Below, one piece after another: positions 33,955 to 41,556 of a stretch of 64,000 bases of DNA; position 1 is the first letter of the stretch, and every line of letters begins with the position of its first letter. The translations under genes and the position numbers were made by a program. The stretch spans positions 1 to 64,000 of the forward strand of contig JADZFO010000034.1 in NCBI GenBank assembly GCA_020849855.1, in the 5' to 3' direction. Under the pieces are notes generated by a model. That model was not told the origin of the DNA. It searched no databases and saw only the letters and a list, made by a program, of their open reading frames with translations. This stretch comes from a bacterium (GTDB lineage Bacteria; 4484-113; JAFGCY01).

Positions 33955-35297
33955 TGGAGGCTGGTGTGCTGGCAGCAGAGCCCGGCGTGCGGGCCGCAGA
34001 GCTGAGTGTCCTGGAGACCAAGCTGCGCGACTGGGCGCCTGACCCTGAGCTGCCTGACTGGTTTAACGCCTCGCGGCGTCTGGCGATCGAGGCTTACTTC
34101 GCGCTGGAGCTGCCGCAGCGCAGCAACGAGAGCTGGCACTATGGCGATGCGCGGCGCTTCCACGCCGGCAGCCTGGATATCGCCTCCGCCAGCCCTGGAT
34201 TCAGCGGCGCGGAGTATGAGCGCATCTGCAAGCTCAGCCGCGAGTATGGCCGGGTGACCTGCCTTAGCATGGTGGGCGACCGGGTTGAAGAGCTGTCCCA
34301 GAGCCCGGCGCTGAGCGAGCTGGGCGGTTTTGTGCTGCCCCTGCGCAAGGCACTGGCCCAGCACGGCGAGTTGCTGCGCCCCTACTGGCAGCAGGGCCTG
34401 TTGCCGGCGGGCCGCGACAAGCTGACGGCGCAGCACTATGCACTGCTGGATGGCGGCTTCTGTGTCTACCTGCCCAAGGGCGCCGAGCTGAAGGACGACA
34501 TCCACCTGATTCTGGAGACCGGTGAGGGCGGCAGCGTGGTCAGCCCGCACATCCTGCTGATCGCGGAGGCCCGCTCCAGCGCCCGGGTGTTTATCCATAA
34601 CCTGGGCCACCCCGAGCAGGAGCGCAACCTGCAGACCAGCGCGATCCAGAGCTTTGTTGGCGCCGGGGCGCAGCTTATGCTGACCAAGCTGCAGAACCTG
34701 GGGCCGAAGACCGACGCGCTGATGATTGAGTACGCCCGGCTTCAGCGTGATTCGCGCTACGACACAATCAGCATCAACCTGGGCGGCAGCAATGTGCGCA
34801 CGGAAGTGGAGACGCACCTGGCCGAGCCCGGCGCGGATGCGCGCCTGTCAGGGCTGAGCATCGCCCGCGGACGCCAGCGTTACGACTTCCACACCTTCCA
34901 GAACCACATGGCGCCGCATACCAGCAGCAATCTGCTTTTCAAGAGCGCGCTGCTGGGCCGGGCCCGGGCCAGCTACCAGGGACTGATCGACGTGCATCCC
35001 AGCGCGCAGAGCACGGATGCCTACCAGAGCAACCGCAGCCTGGTGCTGAGCCCTGACGCGCGCTCGGACAGCAGTCCGCAGCTTGAGATTGAGGCCAACG
35101 ATGTGCGCTGCACCCATGGCAGCACAACAAGCAATGTCAGCCGCGATGAGATGTTTTACCTGCAGACCCGTGGCATCAAGCCCGAACTGGCGCGCAAGCT
35201 GCTGGTGCAGGGCTTCCTGACGGAAGTGGCGGACCGCATCCCCCTGCAGCCCCTGCGCGATTATGTGGAGAGCTTCATTCTGGAGCGGATGGCGTGA
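33954..35297 (+). CDS. sufD: Fe-S cluster assembly protein SufD
   Basis: 447-residue SufB homologue. FCVYLPKGAELKDDIHLILE, SINLGGSNVRTEVETHLAEP, SNRSLVLSPDARSDSSPQLE and the His of NDVRCTHGSTTS (the conserved iron-cluster His region) identify it, plus YLQTRGIKPELARKLLVQGF at the C-terminus. Translationally coupled to sufB and to the following Rieske gene. Confidence 0.95.
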   Translation: MEAGVLAAEPGVRAAELSVLETKLRDWAPDPELPDWFNASRRLAIEAYFALELPQRSNESWHYGDARRFHAGSLDIASASPGFSGAEYERICKLSREYGRVTCLSMVGDRVEELSQSPALSELGGFVLPLRKALAQHGELLRPYWQQGLLPAGRDKLTAQHYALLDGGFCVYLPKGAELKDDIHLILETGEGGSVVSPHILLIAEARSSARVFIHNLGHPEQERNLQTSAIQSFVGAGAQLMLTKLQNLGPKTDALMIEYARLQRDSRYDTISINLGGSNVRTEVETHLAEPGADARLSGLSIARGRQRYDFHTFQNHMAPHTSSNLLFKSALLGRARASYQGLIDVHPSAQSTDAYQSNRSLVLSPDARSDSSPQLEIEANDVRCTHGSTTSNVSRDEMFYLQTRGIKPELARKLLVQGFLTEVADRIPLQPLRDYVESFILERMA

Positions 35298-35620
35298 GCC
35301 GTCTGCGTGTCGCCAGCCTCAGCCGCCTGCCGGAGAACCTGACCTACCCCATCACGCTGGCGGATGACACTGAAATTACTCTGGTGCGAGTCGGCAGCGA
35401 GGTATTTGCCCTGTATGACCGCTGCAGCCATGAGGATATCCCGCTGAGCCAAGGCAAGGTGCTGCCTGAGCAGTGCCGGATCAAGTGCCGGGCGCATGGC
35501 GCTGAGTTCGACCTGCGCAGCGGGCGCGCGCTCTGCGCACCTGCATTCGCTCCGGTAAGGACATATCAGGTCGTGATTGATGGCGACGACGTGTATATTG
35601 AGTACGATGAAGATGACTAG
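35294..35620 (+). CDS. Rieske-type ferredoxin in suf operon
   Basis: 108 residues, cytoplasmic, with Rieske ligands CSH and CRAH separated by 17-18 residues (YDRCSHEDIPLSQGKVL, then KCRAHGAEFDLRSGRAL). It lacks the disulfide Cys of the bc1 type, so it is of the NirD/dioxygenase-ferredoxin class. Such genes occur within suf operons of several phyla and may deliver electrons for cluster assembly. GTG start overlaps the sufD stop. Confidence 0.9.
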   Translation: MSRLRVASLSRLPENLTYPITLADDTEITLVRVGSEVFALYDRCSHEDIPLSQGKVLPEQCRIKCRAHGAEFDLRSGRALCAPAFAPVRTYQVVIDGDDVYIEYDEDD

Positions 35621-35643
35621 CCCAGTTGCCGGGAGGGATTGCC

Positions 35644-36915
35644 GTGGACAGGCAGTTACTCGAACGGACTGATACTGGCATGCCAACGCGTGCCGTTGCC
35701 CTTGACATTGACAAGATCCGGGCTGACTTCCCTGCGCTTAAACGCCGCGTCGGCGATTTCCATCTGGCTTATCTGGACAATACCGCAGCCACCATGAAAC
35801 CGCGGCAGGTGATTGAGGCTATCAGCGAGTTCTACAGCCTGCGGCCGGCTAATGTGCACCGCGGCATCCACCTGCTCAGCGAGGAAAGCACTGATGCTTT
35901 TGAAGCGGCCCGGGCCAAGGTGGCCACGCTGCTGAACGCTGCCCGTGCCGACGAGATTGTTTTCACCCGCAACACCACCGAAGCCATCAACATGGCCGCC
36001 TTCTGCCTGGCCGAGCGGCTGAAGCCCGGCGATGAAGTACTTTGCACGGCCCTGGAGCACCATGCGGACCTGATCCCCTGGCAAGTGCTGCGCGACCGCA
36101 AGGGCATTGAGCTGCGCTTCGCGGCGGTGCGCCCGGACGGCCGCCTAGACCTTGAGGACTGGTATAGCCAGCTCTCCGAGCGCACAAAGATCGCCGCCTT
36201 CGCGATGGTCAGCAATGTGAGCGGCAGCGAGAACCCGGTGGCCGAGATGTGCGCCGCGGTGCGCCGGGTCGGCGCGATCAGCCTGGTCGACGCCGCCCAG
36301 GGCGTGCCGCATATGCCGGTGGATGTGCAGGCGATCGGCTGCGACCTGCTGGCCTGCAGCGCATACAAGATGCTGGCGCCCTTTGGCATCGGCGCCCTGT
36401 ATGGCCGCTACAGCCTGCTGGAGCAGCTTCCGCCTTATCAAACCGGCGGCAGCATGATCAGCTCCGTCAGCCTTGAGCAGACCTACTTCGCGCCGCCGCC
36501 CAGCCGCTTCGAGGCCGGCACCCCGGCTGTGGGTGATGCGGTGGGCTGGGCCGCCGCGATCGACTACCTGCAGGGCGTCGGCATGCAGGCGCTGCATGAG
36601 CGCGAGCTGGAGCTCAGCCGCTACCTGCATGAGCGCCTGTCGGAGGTACCGGGCCTGAAGATGCTGGGCGAATACTACCCGGGCAAGCCGGGCATCGCCA
36701 GCTTTGGCCTGGACTGCGCCCACCCGCACGACATCGCCCAGTTCCTGAACGAAGAGGGCGTGGCCGTGCGCGCCGGGCACCACTGCGCCGAGCCGCTGCA
36801 CCGCGCGCTGGGCTTCGACAGCACAGTGCGGGCCAGCCTGTACCTCTACAACACCGAGGCGGAAGTGGACCAGCTGATCCACGCGCTGCACACCGTGCGG
36901 GAGATCTTCGCCTGA
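35644..36915 (+). CDS. sufS: Cysteine desulfurase SufS
   Basis: PLP enzyme that takes sulfur from cysteine. LAYLDNTAATMKPRQVIEA, VFTRNTTEAINMAAF, ALEHHADLIPWQ, SLVDAAQGVPHMPVDVQ, the PLP Lys in CSAYKMLAPFGIGALYG and the active-site Cys loop RAGHHCAEPLHRALG are all present. The PLP site reads SAYK instead of the usual S(G)HK. GTG 35644 has GGGAGGG 6 bases upstream and is preferred to the internal ATG 35680. About 423 residues. Confidence 0.95.
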   Translation: MDRQLLERTDTGMPTRAVALDIDKIRADFPALKRRVGDFHLAYLDNTAATMKPRQVIEAISEFYSLRPANVHRGIHLLSEESTDAFEAARAKVATLLNAARADEIVFTRNTTEAINMAAFCLAERLKPGDEVLCTALEHHADLIPWQVLRDRKGIELRFAAVRPDGRLDLEDWYSQLSERTKIAAFAMVSNVSGSENPVAEMCAAVRRVGAISLVDAAQGVPHMPVDVQAIGCDLLACSAYKMLAPFGIGALYGRYSLLEQLPPYQTGGSMISSVSLEQTYFAPPPSRFEAGTPAVGDAVGWAAAIDYLQGVGMQALHERELELSRYLHERLSEVPGLKMLGEYYPGKPGIASFGLDCAHPHDIAQFLNEEGVAVRAGHHCAEPLHRALGFDSTVRASLYLYNTEAEVDQLIHALHTVREIFA

Positions 36916-37097
36916 TGCGCCTGCGGGCTGACCAGCGCTGGTACCTGGCGGGCTTCCTGGTCTGGGTCGCCGCGCTGATCACGCAGCGCTACTGCCTGAA
37001 GGGCTTTGTCATACTTACCGCCGTGGCCGCAGTGCTCTTCCTGCGGCCGAGCCTGGCAGCCCTGCTGCAGCGCACGAGAACAAGCCATGGATCTTAA
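36915..37097 (+). CDS. Small membrane protein between sufS and sufU
   Basis: 60 residues with two hydrophobic segments (YLAGFLVWVAALI; GFVILTAVAAVLFL). The ATG overlaps the sufS stop (TGATG) and its 3' end overlaps sufU by 11 bases, so it is embedded in the suf operon. No family recognised; it might be a translational link rather than a functional protein. Confidence 0.55.
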   Translation: MRLRADQRWYLAGFLVWVAALITQRYCLKGFVILTAVAAVLFLRPSLAALLQRTRTSHGS

Positions 37098-37572
37098 AGC
37101 CCTGTACCGCGAGGTCATCCTCGACCACTACAAGAAGCCGCGCAACACGGCGGCGCTTGAGCACACATCCATCCAGGCCCGCTGCAAGAACCCATCCTGC
37201 GGCGACCGGGTGACACTTTCGCTGGACTTGGACAATGGCCTCATCAAGGGCGTATGCCTGGAGGGCACGGGCTGCGCGATCAGCCAGGCCAGCGCGTCCA
37301 TGATGACGATGGCCATCAAGGGCCAGAGCCTGGAGCGGGCCGAGCAGATCCTGCAGGCCTTCCGCGGGATGATTGTGCAGGGCGATCCTGAACCGCAGCA
37401 GGAGCTGCTTGGGGACCTGCTGACCCTGCAGGGCGTTTCCCAGCTGCACGCCCGCGTGAAATGCGCGCTGTGCGGCTGGAGCGCGCTGGAAGCCGCGCTC
37501 GAAGAGCGGCATGGCGAAGAGGTTGACCTGGAGCTGGACCAGAGCCTGCCGCGCTCAAGCGCTGGCGGCTAA
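37087..37572 (+). CDS. sufU: SufU-type Fe-S assembly sulfur transfer protein
   Basis: 161-residue IscU-like zinc protein that accepts persulfide sulfur from SufS. LYREVILDHYKKPRN, NPSCGDRV, GTGCAISQASASMM and CALCGW carry the three conserved Cys and Asp zinc ligands; the spacing of the last CxxC is the SufU type. Completes the operon; typical of lineages using SufS-SufU instead of SufE. Confidence 0.95.
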   Translation: MDLKALYREVILDHYKKPRNTAALEHTSIQARCKNPSCGDRVTLSLDLDNGLIKGVCLEGTGCAISQASASMMTMAIKGQSLERAEQILQAFRGMIVQGDPEPQQELLGDLLTLQGVSQLHARVKCALCGWSALEAALEERHGEEVDLELDQSLPRSSAGG

Positions 37573-37578
37573 AGCAGC

Positions 37579-37806
37579 TCAGGCCTCGCCGATCATGCTC
37601 TTGCGGTACCAGCTTACGCCGATCCAGACAGCCAGCAGCGCGGGCAGGATCAGGGCCTGCAGGCGCTCGGACTCCTCGATGACGCCGGTGTGGAAGAAGG
37701 GCTTCTCCCAGTCCACCCAGGCCGCGGGCAGGCCGCGGGCGATGGCGAAGCCGGTGTAGCCCAGCCAGGCGAGGACGATGATGCCCATGAACATCGTTTG
37801 TGCCAT
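37579..37806 (-). CDS. Small membrane protein, 75 aa, leaderless
   Basis: Two hydrophobic segments (MGIIVLAWLGYTGFAIA; LQALILPALLAVWIGVSW) joined by a short polar loop; function unknown. ATG 37806 sits 7 bases after a minus-strand TACAAT (37814-37819). Convergent with sufU with a 6-base gap. Confidence 0.65.
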   Translation of the reverse strand: MAQTMFMGIIVLAWLGYTGFAIARGLPAAWVDWEKPFFHTGVIEESERLQALILPALLAVWIGVSWYRKSMIGEA

Positions 37807-37813
37807 GTGCAGG

Positions 37814-37819
37814 ATTGTA
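37814..37819 (-). promoter_or_regulatory. -10 box TACAAT for small membrane protein
   Basis: TACAAT, 7 bases, ATG 37806 on the minus strand. Confidence 0.5.
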
Positions 37820-37918
37820 CATGCCTGCAAGAGTCAGGAGGGGTTCTGAGCTTGAAGTGCAGCATAGCTGTGCCACGCAGTCTGTTCGCCCCTGCACCGG
37901 TGTATTTGGCCCAAGGCC

Positions 37919-37941
37919 GGGCGCACTCTGTGCGCCCCTAC
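37919..37941. repeat. Palindromic GTAGGGGC-family repeat, intergenic
   Basis: GGGCGCAC-TCT-GTGCGCCC followed by CTAC; identical sequence to the element at 59245-59267. Confidence 0.8.
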
Positions 37942-37969
37942 TCATATGCGCCGCTTGTGCCGCATCCAC

Positions 37970-37975
37970 TAACAT
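37970..37975 (+). promoter_or_regulatory. -10 box TAACAT for leaderless dcd-like gene
   Basis: TAACAT, 6 bases, ATG 37982. Confidence 0.5.
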
Positions 37976-37981
37976 AGGCGC

Positions 37982-38509
37982 ATGATCATCCCGCCCCAGA
38001 CACTCAGCTTTCCCGGTGCGCCCGCGCCTGATCTGCAGCTCCAGCAGGCCGGCTTTGACCTGACACTGGCAAAGGTGGAGCGCATCCGCGAGCACGCGGC
38101 TCTGCGGCCCAACCCCGCCTGCCTGGACATGGACAACAGCGCGCGAGTGTTGCCGGAGACGGTCGAGCTGGGCTGGAATGATGATGGCGCGGTGCTGCTG
38201 GGACCCGATGGTGGCGAGAGCAGCCGGGCTTACCTGCTTACCTATAACGAGACGATCAGCGTGCCCGCGGACTGTGCCGGAATTGTGCTGCCGCGCTCCA
38301 GCCTGATGCGCTGCGGGTCAGTGCTGCACAGCGCGCTCTGGGACCCGGGTTACAGCGGCAAAGGACAGGGCCTGCTGGTGGTGTTCCATCCTATCCGGCT
38401 GCTGCGAAACGCTCGTATCGCGCAGTTTGTGCTCTGGCGTATGGAGCAGGCGGCGGCCAGGCTCTACGACGGGCAGTACCAGGGCGAAAACCTCCAGCCC
38501 CCGTCCTAA
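37982..38509 (+). CDS. dCTP deaminase / dUTPase-family protein
   Basis: 175 residues of the trimeric dUTPase fold. GIVLPRSSLMRCG (substrate-binding PRSS), SALWDPGYSGKGQGLLVVFH (WDPGYxG) and NARIAQFVLWRM are hallmarks shared by Dcd and dUTPases; the DPGYSGKGQ form resembles short dCTP deaminase-like enzymes that make or remove dUTP. I cannot decide between deaminase and diphosphatase by eye. Leaderless ATG. Stop overlaps the convergent gene stop by 4 bases. Confidence 0.82.
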   Translation: MIIPPQTLSFPGAPAPDLQLQQAGFDLTLAKVERIREHAALRPNPACLDMDNSARVLPETVELGWNDDGAVLLGPDGGESSRAYLLTYNETISVPADCAGIVLPRSSLMRCGSVLHSALWDPGYSGKGQGLLVVFHPIRLLRNARIAQFVLWRMEQAAARLYDGQYQGENLQPPS

Positions 38510-39513
38510 AGCCTGTCAGTCTCCAGCGGAAGGGCCTGGGGTTCGCTGAGCGGACGGGCCAGATCACCTTCGGCAATCTCCGCCGCCCCGTCCAGAATCA
38601 GGCAAAGCGCGCGCCCCTGCTGAAACTGCACAATCTGCACGCTGCCGACACGGCGCTCGGAGCTCCAGACGCTGATCCCGCTGCTGTTCTGAAGCTCGTC
38701 GATGGCAAAGACCTGCAGCTCTTCACCGGCGGACAGGCCGGCCTGCTCGTCCAGGTTCAGCACCACAGCCGAAGGGGTGACTGCCAGCACCCGCGCCTCC
38801 AGCGGCAGGGCGGCATACAGCTCGCGCAGAGCTGCGCCGACAGCCTTGTAGGCCGCACGGCCAAGCATGCTCTGGCGGAACTCGTCACTGGCGATGTCCT
38901 GGCCGGCCAGCCAGCCGATGCTGCTGTACTGCCGGCGCAGGCCGCGCTGGCTCTCCAGACCCTCGCACTGGCCGCTCCAGACCTGCTGGCCATCCGCGCA
39001 GCGGTAGAGGTGCAGGCTCATGCGGACCTGGGCGATGCGGTTGCCGCCATTAATCATGGCACTGAGGTCGCGGAATTCTGCGCCGAGGTCCAGCTTCACG
39101 TCCTTGTCGCTGATGTCGATTACATCCAGACTACCGGCCAGCAGGTAATCGAAGTGCGAGACCAGCATGGCCGATTCGATTGCGCTGCCGGGGCCGCCGC
39201 GGGAAAGCCGCAGCAGGGCGCTTTCATCGTCGATGAAGTCGAGGCAGAGCTCCGGCCCGCAAACTTCATAGCGGCCGGAGGCGGCCAGCTCATCCGCCAG
39301 TACCCTGGACAATCCCTCACCTGTGCTGGGGATCAGATGCCGCAGGGGCAGTACGCCAATACTGGCCCGCTTGAGGGGCAACAGCTCCGCAGCCGGGATG
39401 GGCATAGCCGGCGCTTCGTCCTTGCTGCCGGCCAGAGCTGCAGGGGCCAGCAGGAGGATCAGCAGCAGGGACAGGCCGAGCAGGGCCAGGGCCTTAAAGA
39501 TTGACGTGCGCAC
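38506..39513 (-). CDS. Exported CsgG/FlgT-like protein
   Basis: 335 residues with a signal peptide (ALLGLSLLLILLLAPAALAG). The middle (SIGVLPLRHLIPSTGEGLSR with LADELAASGRYEV, FDYLLAGSLDVIDISDKDVK, QVRMSLHLYRCADGQQVWSG) follows the CsgG alpha/beta pattern, and the end (VLAVTPSAVVLNLDEQAGLS, GEELQVFAIDEL) resembles the C-terminal domain of FlgT. A flagellar or secretion role is an inference. GTG 39513 has GGAGG 4 bases upstream. Divergent from tRNA-Thr, sharing the TATAAT region. Confidence 0.6.
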   Translation of the reverse strand: MRTSIFKALALLGLSLLLILLLAPAALAGSKDEAPAMPIPAAELLPLKRASIGVLPLRHLIPSTGEGLSRVLADELAASGRYEVCGPELCLDFIDDESALLRLSRGGPGSAIESAMLVSHFDYLLAGSLDVIDISDKDVKLDLGAEFRDLSAMINGGNRIAQVRMSLHLYRCADGQQVWSGQCEGLESQRGLRRQYSSIGWLAGQDIASDEFRQSMLGRAAYKAVGAALRELYAALPLEARVLAVTPSAVVLNLDEQAGLSAGEELQVFAIDELQNSSGISVWSSERRVGSVQIVQFQQGRALCLILDGAAEIAEGDLARPLSEPQALPLETDRL

Positions 39514-39523
39514 AGGGCCTCCG

Positions 39524-39529
39524 TATAAT
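39524..39529 (+). promoter_or_regulatory. -10 box TATAAT for tRNA-Thr
   Basis: TATAAT 10 bases before the mature tRNA 5' end. The complement (ATTATA, read as GATTAT/TATACG on minus) probably also serves the divergent gene at 39513. Confidence 0.6.
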
Positions 39530-39539
39530 CACATGCCTT

Positions 39540-39611
39540 GCCGACGTAGCTCAGGGGTAGAGCAGCTGATTCGTAATCAGCTGGTCGGCGGTTCAAATCC
39601 GCCCGTCGGCT
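39540..39611 (+). tRNA. tRNA-Thr (CGT anticodon)
   Basis: Complete cloverleaf: acceptor GCCGACG / CGTCGGC, D arm GCTC...GAGC, anticodon stem GCTGA / TCAGC with loop TTCGTAA (anticodon CGT, codon ACG), T arm GGCGG / CCGCC with loop TTCAAAT. CCA is not encoded. Discriminator base T. Confidence 0.95.
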
Positions 39612-39630
39612 TACTCCCCTTCCCCACTGC

Positions 39631-40110
39631 TCAGGCCGCGTGCTTGCGCAGCTGTTCGTTCTCCTCATCGCTGAGAATGCGCTCAACGTTGAGGATGATC
39701 AGCAGGCGCTCGCCCAGCTTACCCACACCGGCGATGAACTCGCTGTCGAGGGACGAGGTGATTGAAGGTGCGGAGCTGATCCGGTCAGCGCTGAGGGTGT
39801 GGACCTGGCTGACTTCGTTGACTTCCAGGCCGACGATCAGGCCGCCGTACTCCACGATTACCACCTTGGAGCTGTCGTCAACCTCATTGAAGTTGAAGCG
39901 CTCATAGAGGCTGATGATCGGGATGATCTGGCCGCGCAGATTGATGACGCCACGCACGAAGTGCGGCGTGTTGGGCAGCTGGGTGACCTCAGGGTGGCGG
40001 ATGATCTCACGGACGAACTGGATCGGCACACCGTAGTCCTGGCCGTGCAGTGAGAAGACCACCAACTGGGTCACGCTGTCGCTGTGGTTGTTATTAGTGA
40101 TGTGTTCCAT
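39631..40110 (-). CDS. cheW: Chemotaxis coupling protein CheW
   Basis: 159 residues. QLVVFSLHGQDYGVPIQFVR, VTQLPNTPHFVRGVINLRGQ, IPIISLYERF and KVVIVEYGGLIVGLEVNEVS are the canonical CheW strands linking receptors to CheA. ATG 40110 is chosen as the third of three in-frame ATGs, giving the typical N-terminus; ATG 40134 and 40122 are alternatives. A perfect inverted repeat overlaps the start. No other che gene is adjacent. Lies downstream of enolase on the same strand, 38 bases apart. Confidence 0.93.
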   Translation of the reverse strand: MEHITNNNHSDSVTQLVVFSLHGQDYGVPIQFVREIIRHPEVTQLPNTPHFVRGVINLRGQIIPIISLYERFNFNEVDDSSKVVIVEYGGLIVGLEVNEVSQVHTLSADRISSAPSITSSLDSEFIAGVGKLGERLLIILNVERILSDEENEQLRKHAA

Positions 40111-40124
40111 GGCTAATGCCATGG
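40107..40124. promoter_or_regulatory. Inverted repeat over the cheW start
   Basis: CCATGGC-TAAT-GCCATGG, a perfect 7-bp stem with 4-base loop that includes two in-frame ATG codons. It could be an operator or an mRNA hairpin hiding the start, or be fortuitous. Confidence 0.4.
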
Positions 40125-40148
40125 ATATCGGCACATCAGCGCGCGAGT

Positions 40149-41447
40149 TTAGTTGCTCAGGCGGCCGGCGACTGCACTCTGGCCGGCGAAGCGGCCGGCG
40201 CTGCCCAGGCGCTCCTCAATGCGGATCAGCTCGTTGTACTTTGCCACGCGGTCCGTGCGGCAGGGCGCACCAGTCTTGATCTGGCCGGAGTTGACGGCCA
40301 CCGCGAGGTGCGCGATGGTGGTGTCCTCAGTCTCGCCGCTGCGGTGGCTGATGATGGTGCTGAAACCGTGCCGCTGGGCCAGGCCGATGGTGTCGAGGGT
40401 CTCGCTGAGCGTGCCGATCTGGTTGAACTTGATCAGGATGCTGTTGCAGGCCTGGGTCTCGATGCCCTTGCGCAGGCGCTCAGGGTTGGTCACCAGCAGG
40501 TCGTCGCCGACAATCTGCAGCTTGCCGCCCATGCGCTGGCGCAGGCTGCGCCAGTTGTCCCAGTCGTCCTCGGCCAGCGGGTCTTCAATACTGAAGATGG
40601 GATAGAGGCCCTTGAGGCGCTCATACTCAGCAATTGCGGCGTCGGGGCTCAGGGGCTCAGCATCGCTGTTGAGCTTGTAGCGGCCATCAAAGTAAAACTC
40701 GCTGGCCGCGCAGTCCAGGGCCAGGGCGATATCCTTGCCAAGCTGGTAATCAGAGCGCTCGACGGCCTCTGCGATAAGTTGCAGCGCTTCCTGGTTGCTG
40801 CTGATGCCGGGGGCAAAGCCGCCTTCATCGCCAACGTTGGTGGCGTGGCCGCGCTCCTTGAGCACTTTCTTGAGGATCTGGTAGATTTCGCAGCCGGCCC
40901 GCAGCGCCTGGCGGAATGTGTCGAAGCCAAAGGGCACGATCATGAATTCCTGGATCTGCAGGCCGTTGTCGGCATGCGCCCCGCCGTTAAGCACGTTCAT
41001 CAGGGGCACGGGCAGCGTAACAGCGTTGGTGCCGCCCAGGTAGCGATACAGAGGCTGGCGTGTATGGATGGCCGCGGCCTTCGCGGCAGCCAGACTTACG
41101 CCGAGGATGGCGTTCGCGCCGAGGTTGCTCTTGTTGGGGGTTGAGTCCATGCGCAGCATCAGCCGGTCCACGCCACGCTGGTCGGTGCCTTCAAAACCGA
41201 GGATCTCGGGGGCAATCCGCTCCACTACGTGGCTAACCGCGCGCTGCACGCCCTTGCCATTGAAGCGCGGAGAGCTGCTGTCGCGCAGCTCCAGGGCCTC
41301 ATGTGCACCGGTGCTGGCCCCGCTGGGCACAATGGCGATGCCGGTTGAGCCGTCGGAGAGCTGGACCTCAACCTCAATGGTCGGGTTGCCGCGCGAGTCG
41401 ATGACTTCGCGGGCGTCGACGAGCTGGATACGCTGCTGAACGAACAT
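40149..41447 (-). CDS. eno: Enolase
   Basis: 432 residues, full length. Opens with [35 protein letters not shown]; contains [41 protein letters not shown] (metal Asp/Glu region), [21 protein letters not shown] and the signature [17 protein letters not shown] with [14 protein letters not shown]. Converts 2-phosphoglycerate to phosphoenolpyruvate. Downstream of ppdK, which consumes or produces that PEP, with a large hairpin between them. ATG 41447 is preceded by AGAGG. Confidence 0.97.
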   Translation of the reverse strand: MFVQQRIQLVDAREVIDSRGNPTIEVEVQLSDGSTGIAIVPSGASTGAHEALELRDSSSPRFNGKGVQRAVSHVVERIAPEILGFEGTDQRGVDRLMLRMDSTPNKSNLGANAILGVSLAAAKAAAIHTRQPLYRYLGGTNAVTLPVPLMNVLNGGAHADNGLQIQEFMIVPFGFDTFRQALRAGCEIYQILKKVLKERGHATNVGDEGGFAPGISSNQEALQLIAEAVERSDYQLGKDIALALDCAASEFYFDGRYKLNSDAEPLSPDAAIAEYERLKGLYPIFSIEDPLAEDDWDNWRSLRQRMGGKLQIVGDDLLVTNPERLRKGIETQACNSILIKFNQIGTLSETLDTIGLAQRHGFSTIISHRSGETEDTTIAHLAVAVNSGQIKTGAPCRTDRVAKYNELIRIEERLGSAGRFAGQSAVAGRLSN

Positions 41448-41501
41448 GCCTAACCTCTGCTTGACCGCAGACCAGGTCTGCGCAGGCTTGAACGTCTTCA
41501 C

Positions 41502-41543
41502 CACCGGGCCGGCCTTACTTTAGCAGATCTGGCCGGCCCGGTG
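41502..41543. promoter_or_regulatory. Long GC hairpin between ppdK and eno
   Basis: Perfect 13-bp inverted repeat CACCGGGCCGGCC / GGCCGGCCCGGTG with a 16-base loop. It has no T run, so it is not a classical terminator; the minus-strand loop contains TAAAGT (41517-41522), a possible -10 box for eno. Confidence 0.6.
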
Positions 41544-41556
41544 CTGGTGATTCAAG

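Noticed and set aside
40149-41144. Long plus-strand frames over eno, ppdK and sufB
   Set aside because: Antisense shadows with Val/Ala/His-rich composition and no family signal; the minus-strand enolase and PPDK and plus-strand SufB are unambiguous.
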